The notes beneath the pieces were generated by a model that searched no databases, was not told the origin of the DNA, and saw only the letters and a list, made by a program, of their open reading frames with translations. Made by a program: the position numbers and the translations under genes. DNA of 15,843 nucleotides from CAZCZR01 sp964503455 (GTDB lineage: Bacteria; Bacillota; Clostridia; UBA1381), in the NCBI GenBank assembly GCA_964503455.1, contig CAZCZR010000038.1, forward strand, positions 1 through 15,843, read 5' to 3'. Of the stretch, positions 1-6,330 are shown piece by piece; position 1 is the first letter of the stretch; each line of letters starts with the position of its first letter.

Positions 1-2
1 AA

Positions 3-752
3 GCGTATGAGGATCTCGATGAGATTACCAACCCGACCGAAGAACCCACAGAGGAGCCGACAGAGGAGCCTGTTGAGGTTGATCCGGTTGTAAACTATAA
101 CGATCCGATAGCGCTCACAAACGAATATGCCTATATCTTTGGCAGAAATGACAGCATGATGGAAGCCGACGACGGCATAAAGCGCGGCGAGATTGCCGCA
201 GTACTTTACCGGCTATTAAAGCAAAATAACGCTTTGGGCGGATTTAATTATGATATTTCCGCAGATCCGGTATATGCGGACACAGCCGGACGCTGGGACA
301 GAAGCGCTCTTGAGTATATGCACTATATAGGCGTATACGGCGACGCCGACAGCATCGGTCCCGCTAGTTATGTTTTGCGCAGCGAGGCATTCAAACTTAT
401 GGTCATTGCGCTTGAGTTCACAAACGATACTACGCTTAATGACGATCAGTATGCGTTCATCCTCAAAGACGCCGGATATATAGTGGGCGATGATGACGGT
501 GACCTTATGCTTGACAGTTATATAACGCGTGCGGAGTTGTGTAAGATATACAATGAAATCATAGGCCGCGACGAGTGTGTGCTTGAGACCGCCGACGGCG
601 AGGCTATAACAGCTGAAACCTACGGATTTACCGATCTCGACGCGAACGAGTGGTACTATGAAGATGTATTGAAGGCAACAAGCGCATTCACAGACGGATA
701 TGCCGATCTTGAAAAGCGCGGTATAAGAAATGTACTTGACGATTATTCATAA
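3..752 (+). CDS. SLH-domain surface protein, C-terminal part
   Basis: The frame is open from the first bases of the window, so the start lies upstream and only the last 249 residues are visible. The visible part starts with an acidic proline-rich linker containing three TEEP units (about 33-77), typical of a spacer on an extracytoplasmic protein. It is followed by three SLH-like repeats. Their recognisable pieces are YIFGRNDSMMEADDGIKRGE with AAVLYRLL, then YADTAGRWDRSALEYM with VLRSEAFKLM, then FTDLDANEWYYEDV. SLH triplets normally bind secondary cell wall polymers and hold a protein at the cell surface. The protein ends soon after the third repeat, so the anchor is C-terminal and the functional domain would be upstream, outside the window. 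A strong terminator follows. The SLH assignment is fairly secure, but what the protein displays cannot be told from here. Confidence 0.8.
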   Translation, partial: AYEDLDEITNPTEEPTEEPTEEPVEVDPVVNYNDPIALTNEYAYIFGRNDSMMEADDGIKRGEIAAVLYRLLKQNNALGGFNYDISADPVYADTAGRWDRSALEYMHYIGVYGDADSIGPASYVLRSEAFKLMVIALEFTNDTTLNDDQYAFILKDAGYIVGDDDGDLMLDSYITRAELCKIYNEIIGRDECVLETADGEAITAETYGFTDLDANEWYYEDVLKATSAFTDGYADLEKRGIRNVLDDYS

Positions 753-779
753 GTAAACAAATGAAAGCCTACGGCTGAT

Positions 780-822
780 GAACCGACCTCCAAAAATCCA
801 ATGATTGGGAGGCCGGTTTTTT
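780..822 (+). terminator. Rho-independent terminator of the SLH gene
   Basis: The arm AACCGACCTCC (781-791) pairs with GGAGGCCGGTT, with one internal mismatch, and is followed by a run of T. It lies 28 bases after the SLH stop codon. The interval from here to the ssrA terminator (823-952) is AT-rich and holds only a 36-codon ORF without a ribosome binding site. Confidence 0.85.
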
Positions 823-952
823 CATGGCAAATAAATATATCATGCCCGCTAAACGCAGTGTTGAAAAACGGGTATATACCTGCAAGGAATTTGGTAAAGA
901 AGAAATAATGCGTTCAATAAAAATAAAAAGATAAAATAAAAAAATTATACCG

Positions 953-985
953 AAAAAAGCCGCTTGTTTTTACACAAACGGCTTA
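953..985 (-). terminator. Rho-independent terminator of ssrA
   Basis: Read on the minus strand, AAGCCGTTTGT pairs with ACAAGCGGCTT around a short loop and is followed by six T. It starts about 10 bases after the encoded CCA end of the tmRNA, so it ends that transcript. Confidence 0.85.
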
Positions 986-994
986 TTTCACATT

Positions 995-1345
995 TGGTGG
1001 AGTTGACGAGAATCGAACTCGTGTCCGAAAACAAATCCGCCTGATTTTCTCCGAGTGCAGGCTATGCTTTACATTCCCTTTGCCAAAACTTCATAACCAA
1101 AGCTATGGCATCAGTAGTCCCTGATTCATGGCGAAAGCCGGAACACTCTCCCGCTCACGTTCACCACTGGTATGTGCCTCAGCCTGTGCCGTGGTACTCA
1201 CAGGGGAGACATACCGCCGTTTAGGCAGCAGCTAATTCGTAATCGTTAGCGTTTATTTTTAAAGCTTGAGCCTTTTTAACGCGGCTGACTCATCCGCGAC
1301 TCGCTTATCAGGATTCTTTATCTCCGTCGAAGCCATTGCAACCCC
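995..1345 (-). ncRNA. ssrA: tmRNA (transfer-messenger RNA)
   Basis: The RNA rescues stalled ribosomes: it is charged with alanine, enters with SmpB and supplies a degradation tag. On the minus strand the 5' end reads GGGGTTGCAATGGCTTCGAC and the 3' end closes with a T-arm (GGACACGAGTTCGATTC) and an encoded CCA. The first bases GGGGUUG pair with CAACUCC near the 3' end to form the tRNA-like acceptor stem, with one G-U pair. The length of 351 bases is normal for a one-piece bacterial tmRNA. The tag reading frame lies at 1250-1221 and reads ANDYELAAA before TAA, with GCT as the probable resume codon. A good promoter lies just upstream and a terminator just downstream, so the gene is a single transcription unit. 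Confidence 0.96.
1221..1250 (-). other. tmRNA tag-peptide reading frame
   Basis: Minus-strand codons GCT AAC GAT TAC GAA TTA GCT GCT GCC TAA encode ANDYELAAA. The frame sits inside the mRNA-like part of ssrA and ends in a hydrophobic alanine tail, as expected for a proteolysis tag. The exact resume codon is inferred by similarity to other tags that start with Ala-Asn-Asp. Confidence 0.85.
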
Positions 1346-1363
1346 ATATAAAATTGTATTATC

Positions 1364-1392
1364 AGTATACCATAAGTTTATGAAAAAATCAA
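1364..1392 (-). promoter_or_regulatory. ssrA promoter
   Basis: On the minus strand, TTGATT (1392-1387) is separated by 17 bases from TATACT (1369-1364), and TGG just before the -10 box forms an extended -10 element. Transcription would begin about 12 bases before the mature tmRNA 5' end, which fits 5' trimming by RNase P. Confidence 0.8.
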
Positions 1393-1411
1393 TTGTTTTA
1401 TCCAATATTGT

Positions 1412-1477
1412 TTGTGAATTTTTTGTGAACGGTCAATTTGGGGCTGATTGGAAATAAGGTTTTTAATATTTTGTGAA
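1412..1477. repeat. Three TTGTGAA direct repeats between ssrA and hrcA
   Basis: TTGTGAA occurs at 1412-1418, 1423-1429 and 1471-1477, all in the same direction. The first two are 11 bases apart, one helical turn. The second and third share the ten-base core TTTTGTGAAC. They lie between the diverging ssrA and hrcA promoters. A protein-binding role is only a suggestion, because the region is AT-rich. Confidence 0.5.
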
Positions 1478-1503
1478 CTTTTTTTAAATTAATAAAAAAA
1501 CAC

Positions 1504-1532
1504 TTGACAAATGAAGTAAATAGTGGTACATT
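1504..1532 (+). promoter_or_regulatory. hrcA-grpE-dnaK promoter
   Basis: TTGACA (1504-1509) matches the consensus -35 box. Seventeen bases later comes TACATT (1527-1532), preceded by TGG as an extended -10. An overlapping TATACT (1532-1537) is a better hexamer but would need a 22-base spacer. The CIRCE operator starts 14 bases after the -10 box, so bound HrcA would cover the start of transcription. Confidence 0.75.
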
Positions 1533-1545
1533 ATACTTGTAATTG

Positions 1546-1572
1546 TTAGCACTCGTTTGTATTGAGTGCTAA
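1546..1572. promoter_or_regulatory. CIRCE operator (HrcA binding site)
   Basis: TTAGCACTC, a nine-base spacer, then GAGTGCTAA form a perfect consensus CIRCE inverted repeat. HrcA binds this site and is kept active by GroEL. Its position directly after the promoter and before hrcA shows autoregulated heat-shock control of hrcA, grpE and dnaK. Confidence 0.98.
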
Positions 1573-1598
1573 CAGACAGTGCCAAAGGAGATGGTCTG

Positions 1599-2645
1599 AT
1601 GGATTTGAATGACAGAAAAAAGAAAATTCTCCAGGCTGTCATAGACGAGTATATAGGCACGGCGGAGCCTGTGGGATCGAGAGCAATCTCAAAGAAAAAG
1701 GATCTGGGTTTATCGTCGGCGACTATACGCAATGAAATGGCGGATCTGGAGGAAATGGGTTATCTTGTCCAACCCCATACTTCGGCGGGAAGGATACCTT
1801 CGGATGAAGGCTACCGTTTTTATGTAAGCTCGCTAATGCGGCGCTACAGTCTTGGTATGGAAGCCTTGCAGCAGCTGCAGGAGCAGCTTCGCGGAAGGGT
1901 CAGCAAGCTTGACAGCATAATAAAAAAAGCAAGTCTGATAACCTCGTCGCTTACTAATTATGCCACTATAATCAGTACGCCGAGCAGTCCGCGCAGCGCA
2001 AAGATACAGAAAATCGATCTTGTTTCCGTCGAGGGAGCGCTGATACTTTTGGTGATAACCGACACGGGCGGGGTCAGGCATGAAATGCTGAGGATTCCGG
2101 TGAGTGCGGAGCAGGCCGATATACTTTCGGCGATACTCAATTCAAAGCTTGGCGGTCTGTCGGCGGACGAGATAGACTATGACCGTCTGTCAGCGCTTCA
2201 AGCGGAAATCGGGGCGATGACTGATATATCGCCTCCGGCATTGATAGCCATTCTGCATTTTGTGTGCGAAACGGCGGCGTCCTTTGATGATAAGGAGATA
2301 TACCTCACAAACGCAAAATCAATACTGAGCTTTCCGGAATACAGCGATGTGGGGAAAGCAAAGAAGATACTTGATTTTTTGGAGGACAAAAAGAATCTCG
2401 GCAAGCTTTTGGGCGACAAGAACCAAAGCGATGAGGTCACGGTCAAGATAGGCTCTGAAAACGAGTTTGATGAGATGAAAGACTGCAGTCTTGTCACGGT
2501 CAACTATGAGCTTGCAAATAATGTCGGCGGAAAGATCGGCGTTATAGGTCCAAAGCGAATGAATTACGCGAGAGTGTTTGCGAGCTTGGATATAATATCA
2601 AAGGAAATAGACAACATTATTGCAATGTATTTAGAAGGTGAGTGA
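1599..2645 (+). CDS. hrcA: Heat-inducible transcription repressor HrcA
   Basis: HrcA represses the class I heat-shock genes by binding CIRCE, and its activity depends on the GroE chaperonin. The protein is 348 residues, the usual length. The N-terminal winged helix carries the family hallmarks DLNDRKKKILQAVIDEYI, EPVGSRAISKK, LSSATIRNEMADLEEMGYL and PHTSAGRIPSDEGYRFYV. A GAF-like middle and a C-terminal part with IGVIGPKRMNYARV follow. I chose ATG 1599 because AAAGGAG (1584-1590) precedes it at a good distance. The earlier in-frame ATG at 1566 lies inside CIRCE and has no ribosome binding site. The gene is first in the operon, and its stop overlaps or nearly touches the grpE start, suggesting translational coupling. 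Confidence 0.97.
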   Translation: MDLNDRKKKILQAVIDEYIGTAEPVGSRAISKKKDLGLSSATIRNEMADLEEMGYLVQPHTSAGRIPSDEGYRFYVSSLMRRYSLGMEALQQLQEQLRGRVSKLDSIIKKASLITSSLTNYATIISTPSSPRSAKIQKIDLVSVEGALILLVITDTGGVRHEMLRIPVSAEQADILSAILNSKLGGLSADEIDYDRLSALQAEIGAMTDISPPALIAILHFVCETAASFDDKEIYLTNAKSILSFPEYSDVGKAKKILDFLEDKKNLGKLLGDKNQSDEVTVKIGSENEFDEMKDCSLVTVNYELANNVGGKIGVIGPKRMNYARVFASLDIISKEIDNIIAMYLEGE

Positions 2646-2649
2646 TAAC

Positions 2650-3192
2650 GTGGAGAAAAACCTAAACGAGGAGACCGAATGTGAAGAGATAACTACCGAA
2701 GCGGAACCAAAACCCGAGGAAACGTCCGAAAGCAAGGAGACGTCCTCGAATGAAACGCTTGAGGCAAAGGTCAGGGAACTGAATGACAAGTACCTGCGGC
2801 TTTATGCGGAGTACGATAATTATCAGAAGCGTTCGCAGCGTGAAAAGGCGGCTATATACGCCGACGCAGTCGCTGATACGGTGGCGCAAATACTTCCGGT
2901 GGCGGACAATATTGAGCGCGCTTTGAAAATCGAGGTCAGCTCCGATGACGCAAAGCAGCTTATGGAGGGCATAGAAAAGATCGCCAAGCAGATCTCGGAC
3001 AGCTTTGCAAAGCTGGACATCAAGCCGATAAAGGCTGAGGGCGAGCAGTTCGACCCTAATTTCCATAACGCGGTGATGCATATAGAAGATGAAACTGTAG
3101 ATGATAACACTGTGGTGGAAGAGCTTATGAAGGGTTACATTTACAAGGATTCCAAGGTAGTGCGTCACAGCATGGTCAAGGTTGCAAATTAA
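2650..3192 (+). CDS. grpE: Nucleotide exchange factor GrpE
   Basis: GrpE is the cytosolic dimeric exchange factor that releases ADP from DnaK. The protein is about 180 residues. An acidic low-complexity N-terminus of about 45 residues leads into a long coiled-coil helix (ELNDKYLRLYAEYDNYQKR) and then the C-terminal beta domain ending in YIYKDSKVVRHSMVKV. The start is uncertain. GTG 2650 has GGTGAG seven bases upstream and is preferred. GTG 2638, in the same frame, overlaps the hrcA stop by eight bases but has its purines right against the start codon. Either choice couples translation to hrcA. No separate promoter is seen, so it follows the CIRCE promoter. dnaK starts 35 bases after its stop. 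Confidence 0.95.
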   Translation: MEKNLNEETECEEITTEAEPKPEETSESKETSSNETLEAKVRELNDKYLRLYAEYDNYQKRSQREKAAIYADAVADTVAQILPVADNIERALKIEVSSDDAKQLMEGIEKIAKQISDSFAKLDIKPIKAEGEQFDPNFHNAVMHIEDETVDDNTVVEELMKGYIYKDSKVVRHSMVKVAN

Positions 3193-3227
3193 GGAATAAA
3201 TAAGTTTTATAACAGGAGGAAATAACA

Positions 3228-5057
3228 ATGAGCAAAATTATAGGTATAGACTTGGGTACAACAAATTCGTGCGTAGCTGTTATGGAGGGCGGAAACCCTA
3301 AGGTTATCACGAACTCCGAGGGTGCGAGAACAACTCCGTCGGTAGTGGCATTTCAGAAGGACGGCGAAAGAATAGTAGGTCAGGTCGCAAAGCGTCAGGC
3401 AGTAACAAATGCCGACAGAACGATCATGTCGATCAAGAGAGAAATGGGTTCCAACTATAAGGTGGAAATCGACGGCAAAAAGTATACGCCGCAGGAAATT
3501 TCGGCGATGATACTTACAAAGCTGAAGCAGGACGCCGAGGCGTATCTCGGAGAAAGCGTTTCGCAGGCGGTTATTACGGTACCCGCGTACTTTAACGACT
3601 CGCAGCGTCAGGCTACAAAGGACGCCGGCAAGATCGCAGGTCTTGAGGTGCTGAGGATAATCAACGAGCCTACTGCCGCAGCGCTTGCTTACGGCATGAG
3701 CGATGTTGACCAGACTATAATGGTATACGATCTGGGCGGCGGCACATTCGATGTGTCGATACTGCAGATAGGCGACGGCGTGTTTGAGGTGCTTTCCACA
3801 AACGGCGACACGCGTCTGGGCGGAGATGACTTTGACCAGAGAATCATAAATTATCTTGTATCGGAGTTCAAGAAAAACGAGGGCGTTGACCTTTCGGGCG
3901 ACAAAATGGCTATGCAAAGGCTTAAAGAGGCTGCCGAGAAGTCGAAGATAGAGCTTTCAACGACTACGACCTCGAACGTAAACCTTCCGTTCATCACGGC
4001 GGACGCTTCGGGCCCCAAGCATCTTGACATTACGATCACAAAGGCTAAGTTTGACGAGCTTACATCCGATTTGGTTGACAAAACGTTGGTATGCATAAGA
4101 AACGCTATGAGAGATGCGGGTCTGTCGTCATCGGATATACAGCAGGTACTGCTTGTCGGCGGTTCGTCAAGAATCCCGGCTGTTCAGGAAGCTGTAAAGA
4201 AGGAAATGGGCAAAGAGCCGCATAAAGGCATCAACCCCGATGAGTGCGTTGCTATAGGCGCCGCAAGACAGGCGGGCGTTCTCGGCGGCGAGGAAACAGG
4301 CGTGCTGCTTCTTGATGTTACGCCGCTGTCGCTCGGTATTGAAACCATGGGCGGCGTATGCACAAAGCTTATTGAAAGAAATACCACTATCCCGACAAAT
4401 AAATCGCAGATATTCTCAACGGCCGCTGACGGTCAGACCTCGGTTGAGGTACACGTTCTTCAGGGCGAGAGAGAAATGGCGCAGTATAACAAGACTCTCG
4501 GACGCTTCACCCTTACGGGCATAGCTCCCGCTCCCAGAGGAGTACCCCAGATAGAGGTCACCTTTGATATAGACGCGAACGGTATCGTAAAGGTATCAGC
4601 TAAGGATCTCGGAACGGGCAATGAGCAGAAGATAACGATCACATCATCGACAAACCTCAGCGATGAGGATATCGACAAGGCTATCAAGGAGGCTGAAAAG
4701 TACGCCGAGGAGGATAAGAAGCGCAAGGAAGAAGTCGAAATCAGAAACAATGCGGAGTCGCTTGTATATCAGAGTGAAAAGACTCTCGGCGAGATAGGCG
4801 ACAAGATTGATGCTTCGGAAAAGGACGGAGTTCAGGCGGAGATAGACAAGGTTAAGGAAGCGCTTAAGGGTACCGATTCGGATGCCATCAAGGCGGCTTC
4901 GGAGGCTTTGTCGCAGAAGTTCTACGCTGTATCGGAGAAGCTTTATCAGCAGGCTAATCCGAACGGTCAGCAGGGAGGCTCGCAGCAGGGCGATCCTCAG
5001 CAGGGTACCGGCGGCGATTACTACGACGCAAACTACAGAGAAGTGGACAACGACTAA
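3228..5057 (+). CDS. dnaK: Chaperone DnaK (Hsp70)
   Basis: DnaK is the ATP-driven cytosolic Hsp70 that binds unfolded segments and works with DnaJ and GrpE. The protein is 609 residues, the normal size for Gram-positive bacteria. The ATPase domain shows GIDLGTTNSCVAVMEGG at the start, VPAYFNDSQRQATKDAG, NEPTAAALAYG and DLGGGTFDVSIL. The linker LLLDVTPLSLGIETMGG lies near residue 360, followed by the substrate-binding domain. A Gln/Gly-rich tail ends in YREVDND. The segment after SIKREMG is short, so the insertion typical of proteobacterial DnaK is absent. AGGAGG (3214-3219) lies eight bases before ATG. It is the last gene of the CIRCE unit, because a hairpin follows and dnaJ has its own promoter. 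Confidence 0.98.
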   Translation: MSKIIGIDLGTTNSCVAVMEGGNPKVITNSEGARTTPSVVAFQKDGERIVGQVAKRQAVTNADRTIMSIKREMGSNYKVEIDGKKYTPQEISAMILTKLKQDAEAYLGESVSQAVITVPAYFNDSQRQATKDAGKIAGLEVLRIINEPTAAALAYGMSDVDQTIMVYDLGGGTFDVSILQIGDGVFEVLSTNGDTRLGGDDFDQRIINYLVSEFKKNEGVDLSGDKMAMQRLKEAAEKSKIELSTTTTSNVNLPFITADASGPKHLDITITKAKFDELTSDLVDKTLVCIRNAMRDAGLSSSDIQQVLLVGGSSRIPAVQEAVKKEMGKEPHKGINPDECVAIGAARQAGVLGGEETGVLLLDVTPLSLGIETMGGVCTKLIERNTTIPTNKSQIFSTAADGQTSVEVHVLQGEREMAQYNKTLGRFTLTGIAPAPRGVPQIEVTFDIDANGIVKVSAKDLGTGNEQKITITSSTNLSDEDIDKAIKEAEKYAEEDKKRKEEVEIRNNAESLVYQSEKTLGEIGDKIDASEKDGVQAEIDKVKEALKGTDSDAIKAASEALSQKFYAVSEKLYQQANPNGQQGGSQQGDPQQGTGGDYYDANYREVDND

Positions 5058-5060
5058 TTC

Positions 5061-5086
5061 AAAGGGGCAGAATATTCTGCCCTTTT
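5061..5086 (+). terminator. Hairpin after dnaK, probable terminator
   Basis: AAAGGGGCAGAAT runs directly into its complement ATTCTGCCCTTTT, a 13-base palindromic arm three bases after the dnaK stop. Only four T follow, so termination may be partial and some read-through into dnaJ is possible. Confidence 0.7.
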
Positions 5087-5101
5087 GAGCGTAATTTTAT
5101 A

Positions 5102-5131
5102 TTGACAACAAGGACAAAACAGAGTTATAAT
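5102..5131 (+). promoter_or_regulatory. dnaJ promoter
   Basis: TTGACA (5102-5107), an 18-base spacer and TATAAT (5126-5131) are both perfect consensus hexamers. No CIRCE element accompanies it. The predicted start of transcription is near 5138. The promoter would drive dnaJ and the closely spaced HisD-like, HisB-like and HAD genes. Confidence 0.88.
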
Positions 5132-5137
5132 AGAAAA

Positions 5138-5168
5138 GGCATCACCGCGTAAAATATGCAGTGATGCC
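5138..5168 (+). promoter_or_regulatory. Inverted repeat at the 5' end of the dnaJ mRNA
   Basis: GGCATCAC (5138-5145) and GTGATGCC (5161-5168) are perfect complements with 15 bases between them. The left arm coincides with the predicted first transcribed base. The right arm ends 14 bases before the ribosome binding site AGGTGAGG. The RNA would therefore begin with a stem-loop, which could stabilise the message. As DNA it could also be a repressor operator. Confidence 0.6.
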
Positions 5169-5193
5169 CAAAGAGTTTTGGCAGGTGAGGACA

Positions 5194-6318
5194 GTGGCTG
5201 AAAAAAGAGATTATTATGAGGTACTCGGCGTATCCAAAAACGCGACCGATGCGGAGCTGAAAAAAGCGTTTCGTCAGGTGGCAAAGAAGTATCATCCCGA
5301 TCTTAATCCGGGCAATAAGGAGGCCGAGGCTAAATTTAAAGAGGCGAATGAAGCTTACGAGGTGTTGAGCGACAAGGAAAAGCGCGCAAGGTATGACCAG
5401 TTCGGTCATGCGGGCGTGGATCCGAATTACGGCGCGGGAACCGGAAGCGGCTTTGGCGGCGGCTTCGGCGGCTTTGATTTCGGCGATATATTCGGTGATA
5501 TATTCGGCGGCTTCGGCGGAGGTTCGAGAAGGAACGGGCCCAAGCGCGGCGAGGATGTGCGTCAGACTATAGACATAACCTTCGAGGAGGCTGCCTTCGG
5601 CTGTAAGAAGAAGATAAATATCAATCGTATGGAAAAGTGCAAGACCTGCGGCGGCACCGGCGCAAGACCCGGAACGAGCGCAGAAACCTGCCGCCGGTGC
5701 GGCGGTACCGGTCAGGTGCAGACCCAGACGAGGACGCCTTTGGGATATATGACAAACGTCACAACGTGTCCCGAATGTCGTGGCAAGGGAAAGATTATCA
5801 AGGAGCCGTGCCGTGACTGCCGCGGAGAAGGCAGGGTACGTGCGTCAAAAACCGTTGAGGTGGATATTCCCGCGGGTATCGACAACGGTCAGACTATGCA
5901 GATAGCCGGCAAAGGCGAGGCGGGACTCAGAGGCGGCCCGAGCGGAGATCTTCTGCTTACAATACGGATCCGTCCGCATGAGATTTACCGCCGTGACGGT
6001 TTTGACACGATGATAGAAATGCCGATTTCGGTCGTTCAGGCGACATTGGGCGCAACGATTAAGGTGCCTACGCTTGACGGCATAGTCGAGTACGATATTC
6101 CAGAAGGAACACAGACCGGAACGCGTTTTAGGCTTCGCGGCAAGGGTATACAGTACCTTCGCGGCAAAGGACGCGGAGATCAGTTTGTTACAGTCAATGT
6201 GGAAATTCCGAGGAATCTTTCTTCAAGACAGAAGGAGCTTTTAAAGGAGTTTGACGAGGACAGAAACTACAGACAGAAAAAATCATTTTCGGATAAAATG
6301 AAAGATTTGTTCAAATAA
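5194..6318 (+). CDS. dnaJ: Chaperone DnaJ (type I Hsp40)
   Basis: DnaJ delivers substrates to DnaK and stimulates its ATPase. The protein is 374 residues and has every type I part. The J domain opens MAEKRDYYEVLGVSKNA, with the HPD tripeptide at residues 34-36. A Gly/Phe-rich region covers roughly 75-115. Four zinc-binding repeats start near residues 149, 166, 192 and 206 (CKTCGGTG, CRRCGGTG, CPECRGKG, CRDCRGEG). The C-terminal substrate-binding domains follow. I chose GTG 5194, which gives the standard MAEKRDYYEVLG start and has AGGTGAGG at 5183-5190. In-frame codons at 5161 and 5164 fall inside the leader hairpin. Unlike in many Firmicutes, dnaJ is cut off from hrcA-grpE-dnaK by a hairpin and a separate promoter. 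Confidence 0.97.
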   Translation: MAEKRDYYEVLGVSKNATDAELKKAFRQVAKKYHPDLNPGNKEAEAKFKEANEAYEVLSDKEKRARYDQFGHAGVDPNYGAGTGSGFGGGFGGFDFGDIFGDIFGGFGGGSRRNGPKRGEDVRQTIDITFEEAAFGCKKKININRMEKCKTCGGTGARPGTSAETCRRCGGTGQVQTQTRTPLGYMTNVTTCPECRGKGKIIKEPCRDCRGEGRVRASKTVEVDIPAGIDNGQTMQIAGKGEAGLRGGPSGDLLLTIRIRPHEIYRRDGFDTMIEMPISVVQATLGATIKVPTLDGIVEYDIPEGTQTGTRFRLRGKGIQYLRGKGRGDQFVTVNVEIPRNLSSRQKELLKEFDEDRNYRQKKSFSDKMKDLFK

Positions 6319-6330
6319 GGAGGACACATA

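Noticed and set aside
824..934. A 36-codon ORF after the SLH terminator
   Set aside because: Its start sits at the end of the terminator T-run, with no ribosome binding site and no promoter. It is probably chance.
1266..1457. A 63-codon plus-strand ORF
   Set aside because: It lies partly antisense to the tmRNA and its promoter, has no ribosome binding site and shows no protein-like pattern.
1566..1598. Longer HrcA start
   Set aside because: It falls within the CIRCE operator and lacks a ribosome binding site. ATG 1599 has AAAGGAG.
3207..3917. Long minus-strand ORF across dnaK
   Set aside because: It is a shadow of the dnaK coding strand with no ribosome binding site or recognisable domain.
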